This document shows, in pieces, positions 24,677 to 37,099 of a stretch of 64,000 nt of DNA (position 1 is its first letter; the number at the start of each line of letters is the position of its first letter). The position numbers and the translations under genes are program-made. The stretch is from positions 6,525,349 through 6,589,348 of the forward strand of contig CM038918.1 in assembly GCA_021904315.1 (NCBI GenBank). The letters are read 5' to 3'. Source of the DNA: Sphagnum magellanicum (Eukaryota; Streptophyta; Sphagnopsida; Sphagnales; Sphagnaceae). The notes under the pieces were generated by a model, which saw nothing but the letters and a program-made list of their open reading frames with translations, did not search any database and was not told where the DNA came from.

Positions 24677-25537
24677 AAAAGAGAAGGTCCGAAAACACAC
24701 AGCACACTGCCTGCCTTCAACGAACCCAGGCATCCATGTTCTCCTGATCTACTCCACACAGTTCAGACCTTCGATCTCACACAACATACTAACTGCCTAC
24801 TGATACTTGCAGACGAACATCACAAGATCAAAGACGTACAAGTGTCTTGCATTCCACACAACAACATAGTAGGTTTTACAGTATCCATCTCCTGCCTTGC
24901 CTATTCACACTAATGTCAGTGAGGGAAACTTTTTCATTACATTACAGACTATGTACATTCCCCGAAAGCACAAGCTCGCTTTTCCATCAAATGTTCACAA
25001 AAACACCAGATTCCCAGTGCTGTCTAATCTCTCTCTCTCCAATTCCTCTGCACTAGCTCGACCGACTACCAGGCGCAACGGAAAGTTCTAGCATTCAGCC
25101 AAGCTATGCTCGCTGACGGAGCTTCTCCTCCTCTCTTTAATTCCTCTTCTGCCTCCTAAATCTCTTGAGACTAGCTGATATTCCTCCCTCCAAAAATCCT
25201 CCTCCTCTTCGTTGACATATCCACTCAAAAGCTCCCCAAACTTCCGTTAGCTTCCTCCTGAAGTCTCCCGAATCTCCTGCCACTCCGTTCCATCCGGCTC
25301 CCACCGTCAGCTGCCATTGCTTGCTCCTTTCCATCAATTCGGCTCCATCCCTCCTCATAATTTCCAGTCGCCACTTTTCCTGGACCACTCAGCACACACC
25401 AACAAATACCAAGCAAGCCATGCAACTCCATGTAGTAGTTAATGGGGCGCCACAATAAGATGACGGCTGATCAGGTAATCTAAACCTCAAGATCAGCCAG
25501 CGTTTAACTTTGCGCGACGACCTAATTTCGCACTACA
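24669..25537 (-). repeat. 5' LTR of the gypsy element
   Basis: About 869 bp, the partner of 17500-18369. On the minus strand it starts TGTAGTGCG at 25537. Its inner end overlaps or abuts the tRNA primer site, so the last 8 bp or so (24669-24676) may belong to the primer site rather than the LTR. Confidence 0.93.
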
Positions 25538-25813
25538 ACTTAATATGTTTTTTGGCTTGTTTGATTGTGATTGCACCCCAATTCCCTTCATTTGGTGTGG
25601 CATTACATCAGTGCATTGATTAAACAATGACTGAACATTACTTTTAGCTTGCCTAGTTATAATTCATGACATTCCAACATTTCCATGCAGCCTTTGCCTT
25701 GTCCCACATTTATTATCTTTTTTATAAAATAGGTACATAGAGCGTGAAATCCATCTTGTACCATGCTACTTCACAAATTGCAACATCTCGTATTGTAACA
25801 AACCTTTGCTTCT

Positions 25814-26733
25814 TTACTCCAACTTTCTGGTGCAATCTTTAGGAATATCCAAAATATATATTATTTGATTTGTGAATGACAAGTTCCAAAACTCTTGTCG
25901 CACAATTGATGTATTTTCACAAAGGAAATATTGACAATAATTGAAAAAATAACAACTATTTGAGCTCACACTACAAATTGATTCATTGTTTGGAACTTGG
26001 TCAATCATTGAAAAGGAACCCTCATCTTTTGATTCCTTTTCAAAAATGTTTTAAAAAATCTCCTCACACCTACAACTCCTTCATCCTTTTCCAACACATG
26101 ATGTTCATCATATGCAATAAACAACAATGATAAACAATGACCACCAATAATTGTTTGTGATAAAGGCTGCTTCCATATTGACATTAATTGTGACCTATCA
26201 TTTTGATAGCTCAAACTTGTGACCCCAACATTAGTTTCACCAAGATCATTGTCCAAATAGGCTCCTTCAGATCACATGCAACAATCCTCCCTTTAGTAAT
26301 TATCTCTCCAACATGATTCACCGATTCACAATTTTTCCCATGCCACTCCATTCTTTTCATACAAGGAACATACTTCATTTCTTCATATATATCTTTTTCA
26401 CCTCTTGAACTTCTTGATGGACCTTCCTCCATATTGTTAGAAATTCTAACATTCTTTTCTAAACTGACCTCATTAGCCTCCTTAACGAGTGTCACATTTG
26501 TAGACCTTTCTTCCCCTTCCAAACTTGTGTGATCTTCCACAACAAACATTGATTGCTAGAGAACACCCAATCATGACACATCCTTCATTGGCCAAAAGTA
26601 ATATGATCCCACACAATCTCCAACAAATTTTCCACAAGGATTTGGAAAAAATAACATCAAATTTTGGAACCATTGGAAAATAAATTTTGCAACCATCATA
26701 AGCAATTCCTAAGTCCACTAAAACCATGCACAA
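25814..26733 (-). other. Unassigned minus-strand open stretches
   Basis: Three overlapping frames of 60-110 codons (26733-26482, 26549-26211, 26256-26005). They read like decayed protein, for example CMKRMEWHGKNCESVNHVGE and ITKGRIVACDLKEPIW, and follow each other with frame changes. A transposon gene remnant, perhaps a gag-like ORF, is likely. I do not recognise a family. Confidence 0.3.
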
Positions 26734-27010
26734 TAGTCAAATAAGCTTGTTTGCATTTTCCACAACCAACAAAAATCCTTCCCCTATCACTTATTGAGTA
26801 CTTAAGATTAATTGGATCTCTGACCTTAAAAAATATAGTCCCCATCCTTACAACATTCACATCTCACATTAATGTGAAACAAAACAATTCATCCAATTCA
26901 AAAACTTTGACAACCTTCACTGTCTTTTAGTTGATAAACATCTTGGACACTAAAAAAAGTTAAAGCTTGTCGAAAATTCTTTCCAAACTGTAATTCCTAG
27001 AAAGGATGAA

Positions 27011-27533
27011 CAATTGAGTGGCCACTCGATTTTCACCTCTTGCCACTGTAACGGAGGTAAAACTAGATGACCATTCGATTTTCCCATCTTGCGCCTAAGA
27101 AGGAATGAAAATTGAATGGCCAACTGATTCTCCCATCTTGCCCCAAGAAGGAGTGAGAATCGAGTGACCAACTGATTCTCCCATCTCGACATGAATAAGA
27201 ATTAAAAATTGACCGGTTGCCTATTTTCCTATCTTGGAACAAACAAGGACAAATGGGGATTGAGAATTGGGCAGTCGCCTGATTATCCTATTTCAGCATG
27301 GACATGGACCAAAAATCGAACGACCATCTAACTCTCCCATCCCAACATAGATAGGAACTAGGAATTGGGTGGCCATTCGATTTTTGCATCCCACAATAGA
27401 CAAGGACCATTCCATTTAATAGTCGCCTAATTCTCACCCACCCAAATAGAATGAAAGAAAATCATGCAATCACCTGATTCTCATTCACCCCTAGACAACA
27501 TAAGAGGGAATTGAACAACTACTCGATTCTCAC
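27011..27533. repeat. Minisatellite with palindromic core, 11 units of about 50 bp
   Basis: Cores begin near 27011, 27061, 27108, 27155, 27206, 27262, 27311, 27361, 27413, 27459 and 27506. Each is a degenerate version of AATTGGGTGGCCACCCGATT, usually followed by CTCCCATC and a purine-rich spacer. The unit at 27011 reads CAATTGAGTGGCCACTCGAT. Stops occur in all frames; not a gene. Confidence 0.85.
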
Positions 27534-27539
27534 TACCCC

Positions 27540-30380
27540 CACTCATTAAAGTAGACTTTAAATTAAATTAATTAGAAGAAGGTTAATTAAATTTAATTTG
27601 TATTAATGATAAGTAAATTAATTTAGATTGATTGAAAGTTAGTTAATAGGACATATTATGTTAATTATGTTATAACTTCTAGGTTAATTAAGTCATAAGG
27701 TAATGTTCATAATTGAAAAAAGAGAAGAATTTTACTAAAAATAGTACTCACCGAGATGCAATGTATTTTGAAGCTCCATTTGAGGTGTTTCTTGAAAAGA
27801 TGATAGTCCTTCTTACAACATGAAAATCTACTATGAGGATCACATTGAAGAGATCATTGTCGCATGGAAAGAAAACATATTGAACTTGTTATACTTGAAT
27901 TCACCATTCTAAGGCCGTCTTGAAATCCAGCGCCAAACTTACTTAGCTACTATGAATATCTTTCACAAGACAATATGCATGAAACTTTAAAAATGAACAC
28001 AACCAAGAAGAAATGTAGAAAATCGACAAGGAAATTGAAAATAACAATTCATAATGAGCTTGATTATTGAAATCTTGTGCGACAATCAAATTGGTTCTGA
28101 GCAATGTAGATCCATAAAATCAATTGAAATCACATAATTGGACATTCTTTCCTATGTAATCTTTTGTAAACTAGAAGGCACAAGCTATGCTAACAAAATT
28201 TGAGGAGAAGTCATAAAGTTAATAACATCGTGGTGTTTGCTATAGAAGAATGAGAAAAAAATTTAGGCTATTCACAAAGTTTGCCACACTAACGAATTGA
28301 TAAAAATGAAAGACCAATCTCACCTTACTTTGCTAGTGATGTCATTCTTGAACATACCATGTGTCATTAGATTTCGAATTGTGCTTAAGTTTTTTTGTCA
28401 TACAAAAAAAAAAAAACAGGTGAGCTATACATAGGAGAAACAATATTATGAAAATTTTCTCTCCCACAATCTGTCATCTCTCCTGCCATTCTTCCATGTT
28501 GTACTCACACATGGAGAAGGCACTATCCAAATAATGATGGTGGATTGTCCTAAAAGTTTCCTTCAAACAAAAAAGACAGTTGAAAACAAACCGAAATTTT
28601 AGTTGAGATGTCGTGAAAAAATAATTTAGAATAAATTAAAGAAACTCAAATATTTATTTTGTTACTTATATATAAAAAAATTGCGACCCTAAACAATTTC
28701 ATAAATTCTTTGAATATTTTTGAAAAATACCATAAATTATCTTAAACATATGTTTAAAGTTCACAATTTTTCCCCATAACATGTTCATCATGGATTTAAG
28801 AGGGGTGGTCAACTAAGTAAATTAGAAAAACTGACTATTTCTCACCACCAAGGATATATATTTTTTTAAAATCATCTCGTATGACATGTTGATATTTGAC
28901 AACAATATTATTTTATTTGTTGAATGAGAACTAATGTGGAGTGTATTCATTTACTATTTGATGAAGATGAATTCTCTTATGGTTGTCTTGCTTGACAATC
29001 TTAATAGTGATCTTCAGTGGGCAAACTTAGTAATGACATCAACTTTCTTTCTACCGGTGAAGCGGGGTTTGATGTAACATTAGAACACAATTTGTTGAGG
29101 TGTAAAGCAAATTGCAATTGAAGGCAAGGAAGGGGAAAATGATGAAATCACAATTGACAATGGAAACCAATGTTGAAAGCTTTGCCACATAGAAGAAAAA
29201 TAAGAGGGTTAAAAAGGAGAAGATGAAGGATGAGAAATGAGAAAAATTAGTGGACGATATTGTGATACACAAGAAACTTAAAGAATTCGACAAGGTTGAA
29301 TGCAAAACCATTGACAAGGTGATGTTAAACAAATTTGATGATTGCTTCCCACTAGGTTTGATGAAATTCTTGAGGTTGAGTTACCCATTCAACATTTTGT
29401 TGAAGCACCCTCTCAGATAAGATGTCACCCATTCTGCATGAAGCACAAGAATGAGATTAAGATGAAGTTTCTGACTCAACACAAGACACAATGGAAGATG
29501 CCAATGTATGCATGTCTGGCAAGTCTAATTAACCCTAAGGAAATCTATCCAAGAAGGCCAACGAGTTAGGATGAAATCTCGAATTGCATGTTTTTTATTC
29601 TTGGTGGTTAACATACAACTATGGTTCTTTAGGTAATTACATAATCTAGATTCTTCTAAAATTTTGAATGTGAGTTAAAATTAAAGCACTTCTTTGATTA
29701 CATGTGATTTGGTGTAGGAAATTCTTGTTCTGCAAAATGTTAATGCAACATTACAAACACAATTTTCAACCTTCCAACTTGTCATTGTTTGGCATCCTGA
29801 GTGTTTGCATATGCAAAAAATTTCTTTGGCATTGAACAAACCCAACCACATGCAAAAGTGTTTGCCAACATATAGGGAAAGTTTAAGCCATGTTTGATGC
29901 ATTTGGGTAAAACTTGGATGGCCCATTGCCACCTTGAGCTCAAATCACCATAACGAAAACTTCAAGGTACATTATGAGGTTACATATTTCTCCTTTGTAA
30001 TCATAGAAATGTGGTTGTGAATAGTGTGTTGATCTCCCCAAGTATTTTGCAAATATTTGAAGGATCCTTTTTGGTTGTATTTGGAGTGAAATCTATGAAG
30101 GAGTGGATCAATGTAATTTTGGCATTAGCAAAGGTTTTTGATATGTGGTCAACTATTTTCCTTGCTTGGGAAGATGGAAGAATCTTGGATGGTACCAAAT
30201 CTTTGCCACATAATCCTACTCCTATTAAAAATTTTGCTTTATTTCCCTTTGTCCAATTGAGTGAGTCTTAGCTTATTAACCGAGTGAATGATCTTTTGGC
30301 TTAGAAAGTTTCATTGTAGAATAGGCATGTGGGAGGGGGTGACCCACACATAAAGATAATTAAATCTACAGGTGTGTTTG
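27540..30380. other. No gene recognised
   Basis: AT-rich, with only short frames (for example 29342-29569, 30011-30271) that lack known motifs and have stops on all sides. Confidence 0.5.
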
Positions 30381-30387
30381 TCTGTCT

Positions 30388-30600
30388 GTCCGGGCAGTTT
30401 CCAGGCACTGCCCGGACCTTTGTTTTTTTTTTTTTTTTTTAAATTAAAAAAAAATTTATGGGTTTTGTTTTCTGTGTCAGTTAAACTGCCCAGACCTTTG
30501 TTTTTTTTTTTTGATGGGTTTTGTTTTCTGTGTCAGTTAAACTGCCCGGACCTTTTTTTTTTTTTTTTTTTGATGGGTTTTGTTTTCTATGACAGTTATT
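30388..30600. repeat. GC-rich hairpin followed by three poly-T units
   Basis: A perfect inverted repeat GTCCGGGCAG/CTGCCCGGAC (30388-30417) leads into three tandem units of about 57-78 bp. Each has ACTGCCCGGACC (or CAGACC), a 13-20-base T run, and GATGGGTTTTGTTTTCTGTG. The open frame across it (30372-30797) is a repeat artefact. Confidence 0.85.
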
Positions 30601-32192
30601 ACTCGACAGGTGCATTATGCACCAGGTTCACACTAGTAAAGATAATGTTTGAATGGTCTATCGCCCAAAAGCAAAAGAAAGTGATCCAAAACGAGAGCAT
30701 GATGCACCATGGTTTCCCAAGACCAACATCATTCAGGAGTACATATACTATGAAGGAGTGGAAAGACATGGAGGTTGCTAATGATTATAATGACTAGTTG
30801 TTTACAACTTTGAAGAGTTAACCATTTGGAAGGGGGATAAATGGGAAAGTGTGCTTGTTGCACTTAAGGATTGCATAGTGCATATAAGTGTATATGTATA
30901 CATATGTGAAAAGGAGTCCTTTGGTTATCTAATGTTGACAATCCATAAGATTATGATTGGTCCGTATATAACATATGAGATCACGACATACTCCACATGT
31001 CTTTAGGAACTTCCAAGCGGAAGTGCAATTACTTTCAAAAGCCCGCTTTTGTTCTATGTTTATTTGTTTCGAACATAGGTGGGAGAAGATGTTATAAAGA
31101 AGGTACTAGGAAGCAATCGGCCACACAATACAATCTAAAGGAAGGCTTCCACACATAAGGAAATTTGCCAAGTATATAAGCAAGAAGTTTACTTGCAAGC
31201 ACTCCGAAATATTCTTCAATTGTTGATTGTAGACAAGGTTTCCATTGTTAGTATTTTTGGTGGTGGTGCATTTTCGCATCTTACATTAGTAAGTTAATTA
31301 TTTGAGATAATGTATTATTCATGCTTGTGTAATAATTTACAGTATAGTGATTTTCACTCCCTTTCATTGGTACATTACAAGACTTAAAAAGTAAAATTTT
31401 TGAGCTTTTGCCTTTTGGATTCAGTCACAAAGGTGAATAGGCAATGTCAATCTGTCTTCACATGGTATCTAGGTAAATCTTCAATCAAAGGATGAAATGG
31501 AGGTACTGGAGCCAAATGTGGATGAAGACAAGGATGATGGAAAAGAAGAGGACACTAAAATTAAAGAGTAATGAATTAGGAAGAAGTAGAAGATCATCTA
31601 GAAAATCTTAGTTAATGGGGGAAGTAGATACATCAAAAGACTTAAGTCATTGCATTCAAAAAAGCCCTTTAAGAGAAGATTTTGAACAAGTGAGGTGAAA
31701 AAAAGGAAAGGAGCCTGCAACCTTCGAATGAAGTAAGGTGTCCAATGAAAAAACCTTGAAGTTGGATGGGAATTTAATGATTCCATTTTGAACCTTGCAA
31801 ATTAAGAGACAAAATTGCCTCCCTTGAGTTGTGTTGTTAATATAAACTTTTCAATTGAAGAGAAAATTCTTGTAATCCAAGCTAGTGAACAAATGCTTTG
31901 CTTGATGCACCCAGAAGAAATGAGCCTGACTAAAAAGAAGTAGGGAAATATGACGTACAAATTATAGTTATTTGAGATAATTCTATTCCTTTGAGTTCTT
32001 ATTAGGGAAAAACTCCTTTGTAATAAGGATCATGATATTCTTCTTTAATTTTAGTAACTATTTCAATGTAATGTTGAGGGAATTTTTTCTTAATGAAATT
32101 CTTCGTCATTCTGTAAATTGCCAAATGTTTTTTCCTTTTCGTTTTCTAGAATTGAGTAACATGTATGTTGTTGCTTCCTTGTTGATAGAGAG

Positions 32193-32497
32193 GAATTGGG
32201 TAGCCACCCGATTGTGGACTTGTAAAAACCAAAATTTTGATTATACGTAATCTCATGAAAATGGGATTAGGTAATCACCTAATTCTGTTTTGGAAATTTT
32301 TATTTTGGTGTAATAGCAATTTTTGGAGTTCATGGAATTGGGTGGCCACCCAATTCTATGTGTGGAACATACATCTATGTTGTGATTTAATTTTGGATGG
32401 GTTAAAATTGGGTTGTCGCTCAATTGTACATTAGTATTTCAAATGTTATTCATGATTTATTTTATTGTGATAAAATTTGGGTGACTACCTAATTTTA
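32193..32497. repeat. Same palindromic core, 5 units of about 70 bp
   Basis: Cores start near 32193, 32264, 32335, 32405 and 32474. The clearest is AATTGGGTGGCCACCCAATT at 32335. Spacers are T-rich and differ from those at 27 kb. Confidence 0.85.
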
Positions 32498-34099
32498 AAT
32501 TCTTATGCTATCATTTTCTTTTGTCTACTACTTTGTGTATATTGCCAAAAAGTGGTTTTGAAATTTTAAGGAGGATGTAATTTTTTTCTTTTTGTGTTTA
32601 AAGTAATGATTGAAAGTTGTTGAAGTTGTTCTCATTGTTGGTGAATCTTCGAAGACATGATATTGCTTCCAACTTCTTTGAATCTTTCTATTTGATTCTA
32701 GGATCTTTTTTTTAAAAATGTAATTTTTTGAATTTTTTTAATCTAAAAAGATATAACGACAAGCTTGGAGTGAAGGTCCTCTTCAGGATCATATTACTAG
32801 GTTAGGCGAAGGAGTTTCATCTTTTTTGACCAGGGTTGACGTTGAAGTGGAGGCTCTTGACATGGATGTTCATGCCTGGTTTTGCTCATTTGGATTGCTA
32901 AATGTACTAAATCCACAATTGAGTTGGAGGTGAGTTTTGTGGTTTGGATGATATTTCATAGGCTATTAATTTTCTTTTAGAATGATGTACTAAATTAGCA
33001 TTTTTCATTCATGCTTTTACATGTCATTGACAAATTTCCTATTTTGTTTGACAAACAATTGAAGAGGACTTTAGATCTTGATGGAGTTATAGCTGAAGTC
33101 AATGCTTCAACAATGTTGGAGTACATGGATGACAATGTTGAAATTCTTTCATTTGCAAATGTTGTCGTTGGATCATGATCTCTTGAGATGAGTAGTTTTC
33201 ATTTATACTTGACTTAAATTGAGTTCTTTTGGGTACAAGCTTCCAAATAATTTGGAAGATGGGGCCTATAACTAGACATGGAAAACCATCAATTCCCTTT
33301 CAAACTTTTGTTTTGAAGCTTGGGTTGAAAGAATTTCTTGAAAGATTTATTGCATAGTTCATTATGTATAAATCGTATGCATCCCAACATCATAATATCA
33401 ATAATTATTTGGATCAATTTCAATAGGAAACTAGAATAGTTGTTGCCCCACCAAGATAGTTGGCAAGGACTCTTGCACAAAAAATCCTCATTTTTTGAAT
33501 TCTAATCTTGAGAAGCCTATTTTTCACAAAAATTTAGCATTTTCTTCTCTAAATATTCATATGCTCATGATAGGAACACATTGCTTGTTGACAATACCTG
33601 GTACAAGAGCCTATTTAATGGGCCATTTAATGTGATTTATGTCGAAACATTTGAGAAGTCTGGAAGAAATGATAATTATTTGCTGGGAAATGTTCTCCCA
33701 CACATGGAAACTTTTCATTTTTCAAAACTTAGTGTTCCCACTCTTGTTTAGGACAACCCTTTTGGTAGCAATAGTAAACATATTAGGTGGAGAAATCCTA
33801 CATACAAAGCATTATTTGAAGGTTGTACTAGTAGTTGTGATCTGTCATATTGTACAAATGTGAGAAAAAAATGAAGAATAAGTTGTAATCTTACTTATAT
33901 AAAATAATTGGGTTCTACTTCTTGATTTGGTTATTCCTGATTGGCTAGAGCCCCCACCCCCCTCCCTTGAGAGCTGTGAGTGGAAGTATGTAAGCCTTGC
34001 ATCTTAGTCACGAGCAGCCCACTAAATTAATAGTGTCTTTGCCAACCTTTAATGGGAGGGCTTATTTGCCAACTCATGCACTACATTGTTATGTGCAAG

Positions 34100-34460
34100 A
34101 AGATTGGCCCATTGCTCTTAAAAAAATGAAACTATGGAAGGTCCTCAAAATAGAAGGTTCTGTTTTGATTTATATAGTTCCTCCCCTTGGGCCCACCTAT
34201 ATAGGTGAAAGGAGAACAACATTTGCCAAAACACATAGGTTAGAAATGAGGTGTTTATATGGATAATATGTTGGGGAACACATTGTGAACTTGAAGAACA
34301 TTTCAGGAACCCATTAGGAACTTAAATGGAACACCGTGGGAACACATTAGGAAACAAGGAAAACTGAAAAAAAATCTTCCATCCCCCCCCTCCCCCCCCA
34401 TTAACTTTTTTAAAAAAAAAGCAAGGCACCTTGGCCTATCCTATTGGTTGAAAGGAAAAT
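34100..34460 (+). repeat. Interspersed repeat with TGGGAAC motifs, copy 1
   Basis: Shares in order with the copies at 45.7, 47.6 and 48.2 kb: GAAACTATGGAAG..CTCAAAATAGAAGGTT, CCCACCTATATAGGTGAAAG, several (T)GGGAACxC units, a C-run, and AAGGCACCTTGG. No coding capacity. Confidence 0.8.
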
Positions 34461-34489
34461 AAATCCTCTCCCCTCACCCCTGCCGCCCC

Positions 34490-34830
34490 TAATAAAACTT
34501 GCATGGAAAGTCCAGTGTCCAATGTCCGAGTGGACATTGGACAATCCACTTTCCACACCAAATACAACTTGAAAAAAAAAACCTCCCCTCTAACATCCCA
34601 ACCCTAAACCCAAAACTTAAAAGGAAAAAAACCAAGGCACCCTGAGAACATAATTGCATTTCCCATTGGCTGGATGAATTTCTCTCCTCAAGAGGGTTCA
34701 TCACAATTTTTCGCCTAGGCTAATACCCATTGCAATGAACACCCCAGGTATATAGGTGAGAAGGGGAGGATTTTGGGCAAAACATATGGGTTTGAAATCG
34801 GGTGCTATTGGGAACATCCTTAATGCAAAA
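34490..34830 (+). repeat. Interspersed repeat, copy 2, with an inserted hairpin
   Basis: Contains the second half of the family (AAAACTTAAAAGGAAAAAAA, CCCATTGGCTGGATGAA, GGCTAATACCC), then the first half again (TATATAGGTGAGAAGGGGAG). It starts with the hairpin TGTCCAATGTCC/GGACATTGGACA (34516-34543), flanked by an outer pair TGGAAAGT/ACTTTCCA. Confidence 0.75.
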
Positions 34831-35462
34831 CAAGAATTATGGAAACTCAAATATTTCACCATGCACAAATATAATCTTCACAAAACCCTCTAAGAAAAAC
34901 AAAATCCTTCAAGATATTATAACTCTATCAAACCATGAAAACCATTGGCATTTACTTGCCTGAACCTGTTTTCACCCACGGCCAATTGTATGTAGCTCTA
35001 TCACGAGCTACGTGTGTGAATGACATCTTTGTTTTTTGCCCGAATGGCAAGACGACGACCAATGTTGTTTATACGGACTTGTTGCGATGATCTCTCTTCT
35101 CTATTTATTGCGTGTTTTTCTCTCTCAATGGGTCGAAATTCCCACATCCAAATCACGGGTTGAAATTCCTTGCATTGGATGCAAAAATGGCTACAATGGA
35201 AGCTACTTTCATGATGTGTGGTTGTTGAAAATAAAATGCTCTTAAATTCTTACTGTCCCATTGAATAAAAACTATCCCAACTTAAAATTGTTAACCAAAC
35301 AATTTTCAAGGTCCTGTCAATCCTTTCTTGTGATCATTTTGCTTACGAAATGGGTTTACCGACTAATATGTTTTATAAAATTTTGAACATTGCAAGTTGT
35401 TCCTTTATGTGTTTATATGGTCCTAAAATAAAAATTGTCATATCACTTTATTGCATGGTTCC

Positions 35463-35525
35463 CTATTGGGTGGCCATTTGATTCCAGAAGTTGAATAGAG
35501 GATCGGGTGGGTGCTCGATTCTCAG
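35463..35525. repeat. Same palindromic core, 2 units
   Basis: CTATTGGGTGGCCATTTGAT at 35463 and GGATCGGGTGGGTGCTCGAT at 35500, about 37 bp apart. Confidence 0.7.
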
Positions 35526-37099
35526 AAAACGAATAATATAATGTATTGAATTTATTGACGTCAATTAAACTTGAAGGTTTAAAAACATAGCATTGGAGGA
35601 AACTTGTTTCAGATGTAAAGATAAATAGTGAAGTGTCGGATATGATTCCTTGTAATTTGTAGGATAATCCTTTTAATTTGTGGGCTCCCTTAATGTTTTA
35701 TTAACTTGGTCAAATGCCAATTCTAATCAATATGATTTAATTATATTTAGGAGTGAGATGATTAGCCCTACTTGAAGATAAATTATATATTATGGAAAAT
35801 TTATATGTGTTGAAATTTTGGAAGATTTGATATTTTTTTGTGTTTGGTTGTACTAACTTGTGTTGGTTGGTATGTCCTACTTTTGTGTTCATTTGCATCA
35901 AGTTTCTGTGTATGTTTGCATTTTTGTTCACATCCTTCTTTGCCAAGAAAATTGTTCATTTTTAGTGTAAATGGTGTTTTATGTTATTTTACAAGGAAAA
36001 CAACAGGTTAGGGGGAGAAATGTTGTTAACAACAAAGTGGAAGCAAGAGCTGGAGTTTAACACTTTTTTGTTCATGTTTTTAAAAAAAATTATATTGCAA
36101 TTTGGTAATGCATGTTAGTGGATGTTGTCAGGGATATTCTTATTTTGTTATTGCCACAAAAGTTGATCAACCAATTTGTTTTCATTTGGGGGTATGAATA
36201 GTGCTCTCTAACATCAAGTCAAATCATAGCCAAAATTTACTATTGTCTTAAGGATTTAAGTCATGTGTATTTTGCTTGTCAAGGATTACCTTATGGGAAA
36301 GAAGACTAGACATTGTTCATTAACAATGAACAAAGCAAGGCTCTTAGAAATTCCAAGTTCAATGGATTTTTTATTTATTCTTTTAGAAGACATAAGTTAT
36401 CCAAAAATAAGGTCCAATGGTTGGACCTTGCATCTTGGTTGTGGCCAACATTGATTAAATTACCTTTTGCAACTTTAGTTCAAATGCATTTTGAGACCAT
36501 TGCCAAGTATTCAGAGTCATGTTTGAATTTGTCTTTGCCACATATTGTTGGTTCATGCAGTACATGAAAAGTGATAGAGGGGATTGTGGAATTACTCAAC
36601 TTTCGTTAAGCATGATCCATTTTGGACCTAGTCAATTGTCTTTAAAATTCTTCACATTGTGCTTTCATCCTTTGTTTACATGAAGGCTTCAACTACCAAG
36701 TTTTGTTTATAGTGGGTTCGACATGTTGTTTGCAAATTATGCAACGATGTTTGTAGCTTGAAAGGCAGGGTGCAATGTTGTCCAATCGGATTCCTATTTC
36801 GAGATAATATTAATGTTTCAGTTTATCTTATTGTTTGATAATGGCCACCATTTTTAAGGTTTGAAGGTTTGAATTTTAGATGGTTCATAATTTGAATATT
36901 GTTGCCTATCATTTTATTAAAATGATAGATTTTGAACGCATGATGCATTGAACTATATTTGGTTTAGTTATATGTAATAAAATTTGTGGAACTTTGATCC
37001 TCCCTATTTGATGTTGGAAATACAATGTTGTGTTAAATGTTATTAATTGTTGGAAATTGGTTTGCAAAGGATTACATGATCATTCAGTTATCATCCAAT

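Larger units (their letters stand above)
17500..25537 (-). mobile_element. Ty3/gypsy LTR retrotransposon, near complete, inactive
   Basis: An 8.0-kb element read on the minus strand. Order on that strand: 5' LTR (25537-24669), initiator-Met tRNA primer site, gag with a CCHC knuckle, aspartic protease, reverse transcriptase, RNase H, integrase (zinc finger, DDE core, GPY-like end), polypurine tract, 3' LTR (18369-17500). RT before integrase defines Ty3/gypsy. The LTRs differ at roughly 30 of about 870 positions by eye, mostly transitions, so the insertion is not recent. All reading frames are broken. A 4-bp ACTT flanks both sides (17496-17499 and 25538-25541). RNase H and integrase domains are easily recognised; the lineage within Ty3/gypsy was not resolved. 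Confidence 0.95.

Noticed and set aside
27011..27533. CRISPR array
   Set aside because: Regular spacing and palindromic repeats recall one, but the repeats are degenerate, spacers are partly alike, and there are no cas genes in a eukaryotic genome.
30388..30430. Bacterial-type terminator
   Set aside because: Hairpin plus T-run fits the form, but the window is plant nuclear DNA and no gene ends here. Kept only as a repeat observation.
30372..30797. 141-codon plus-strand frame
   Set aside because: It consists of poly-Phe from T-runs and repeated units; no domain.
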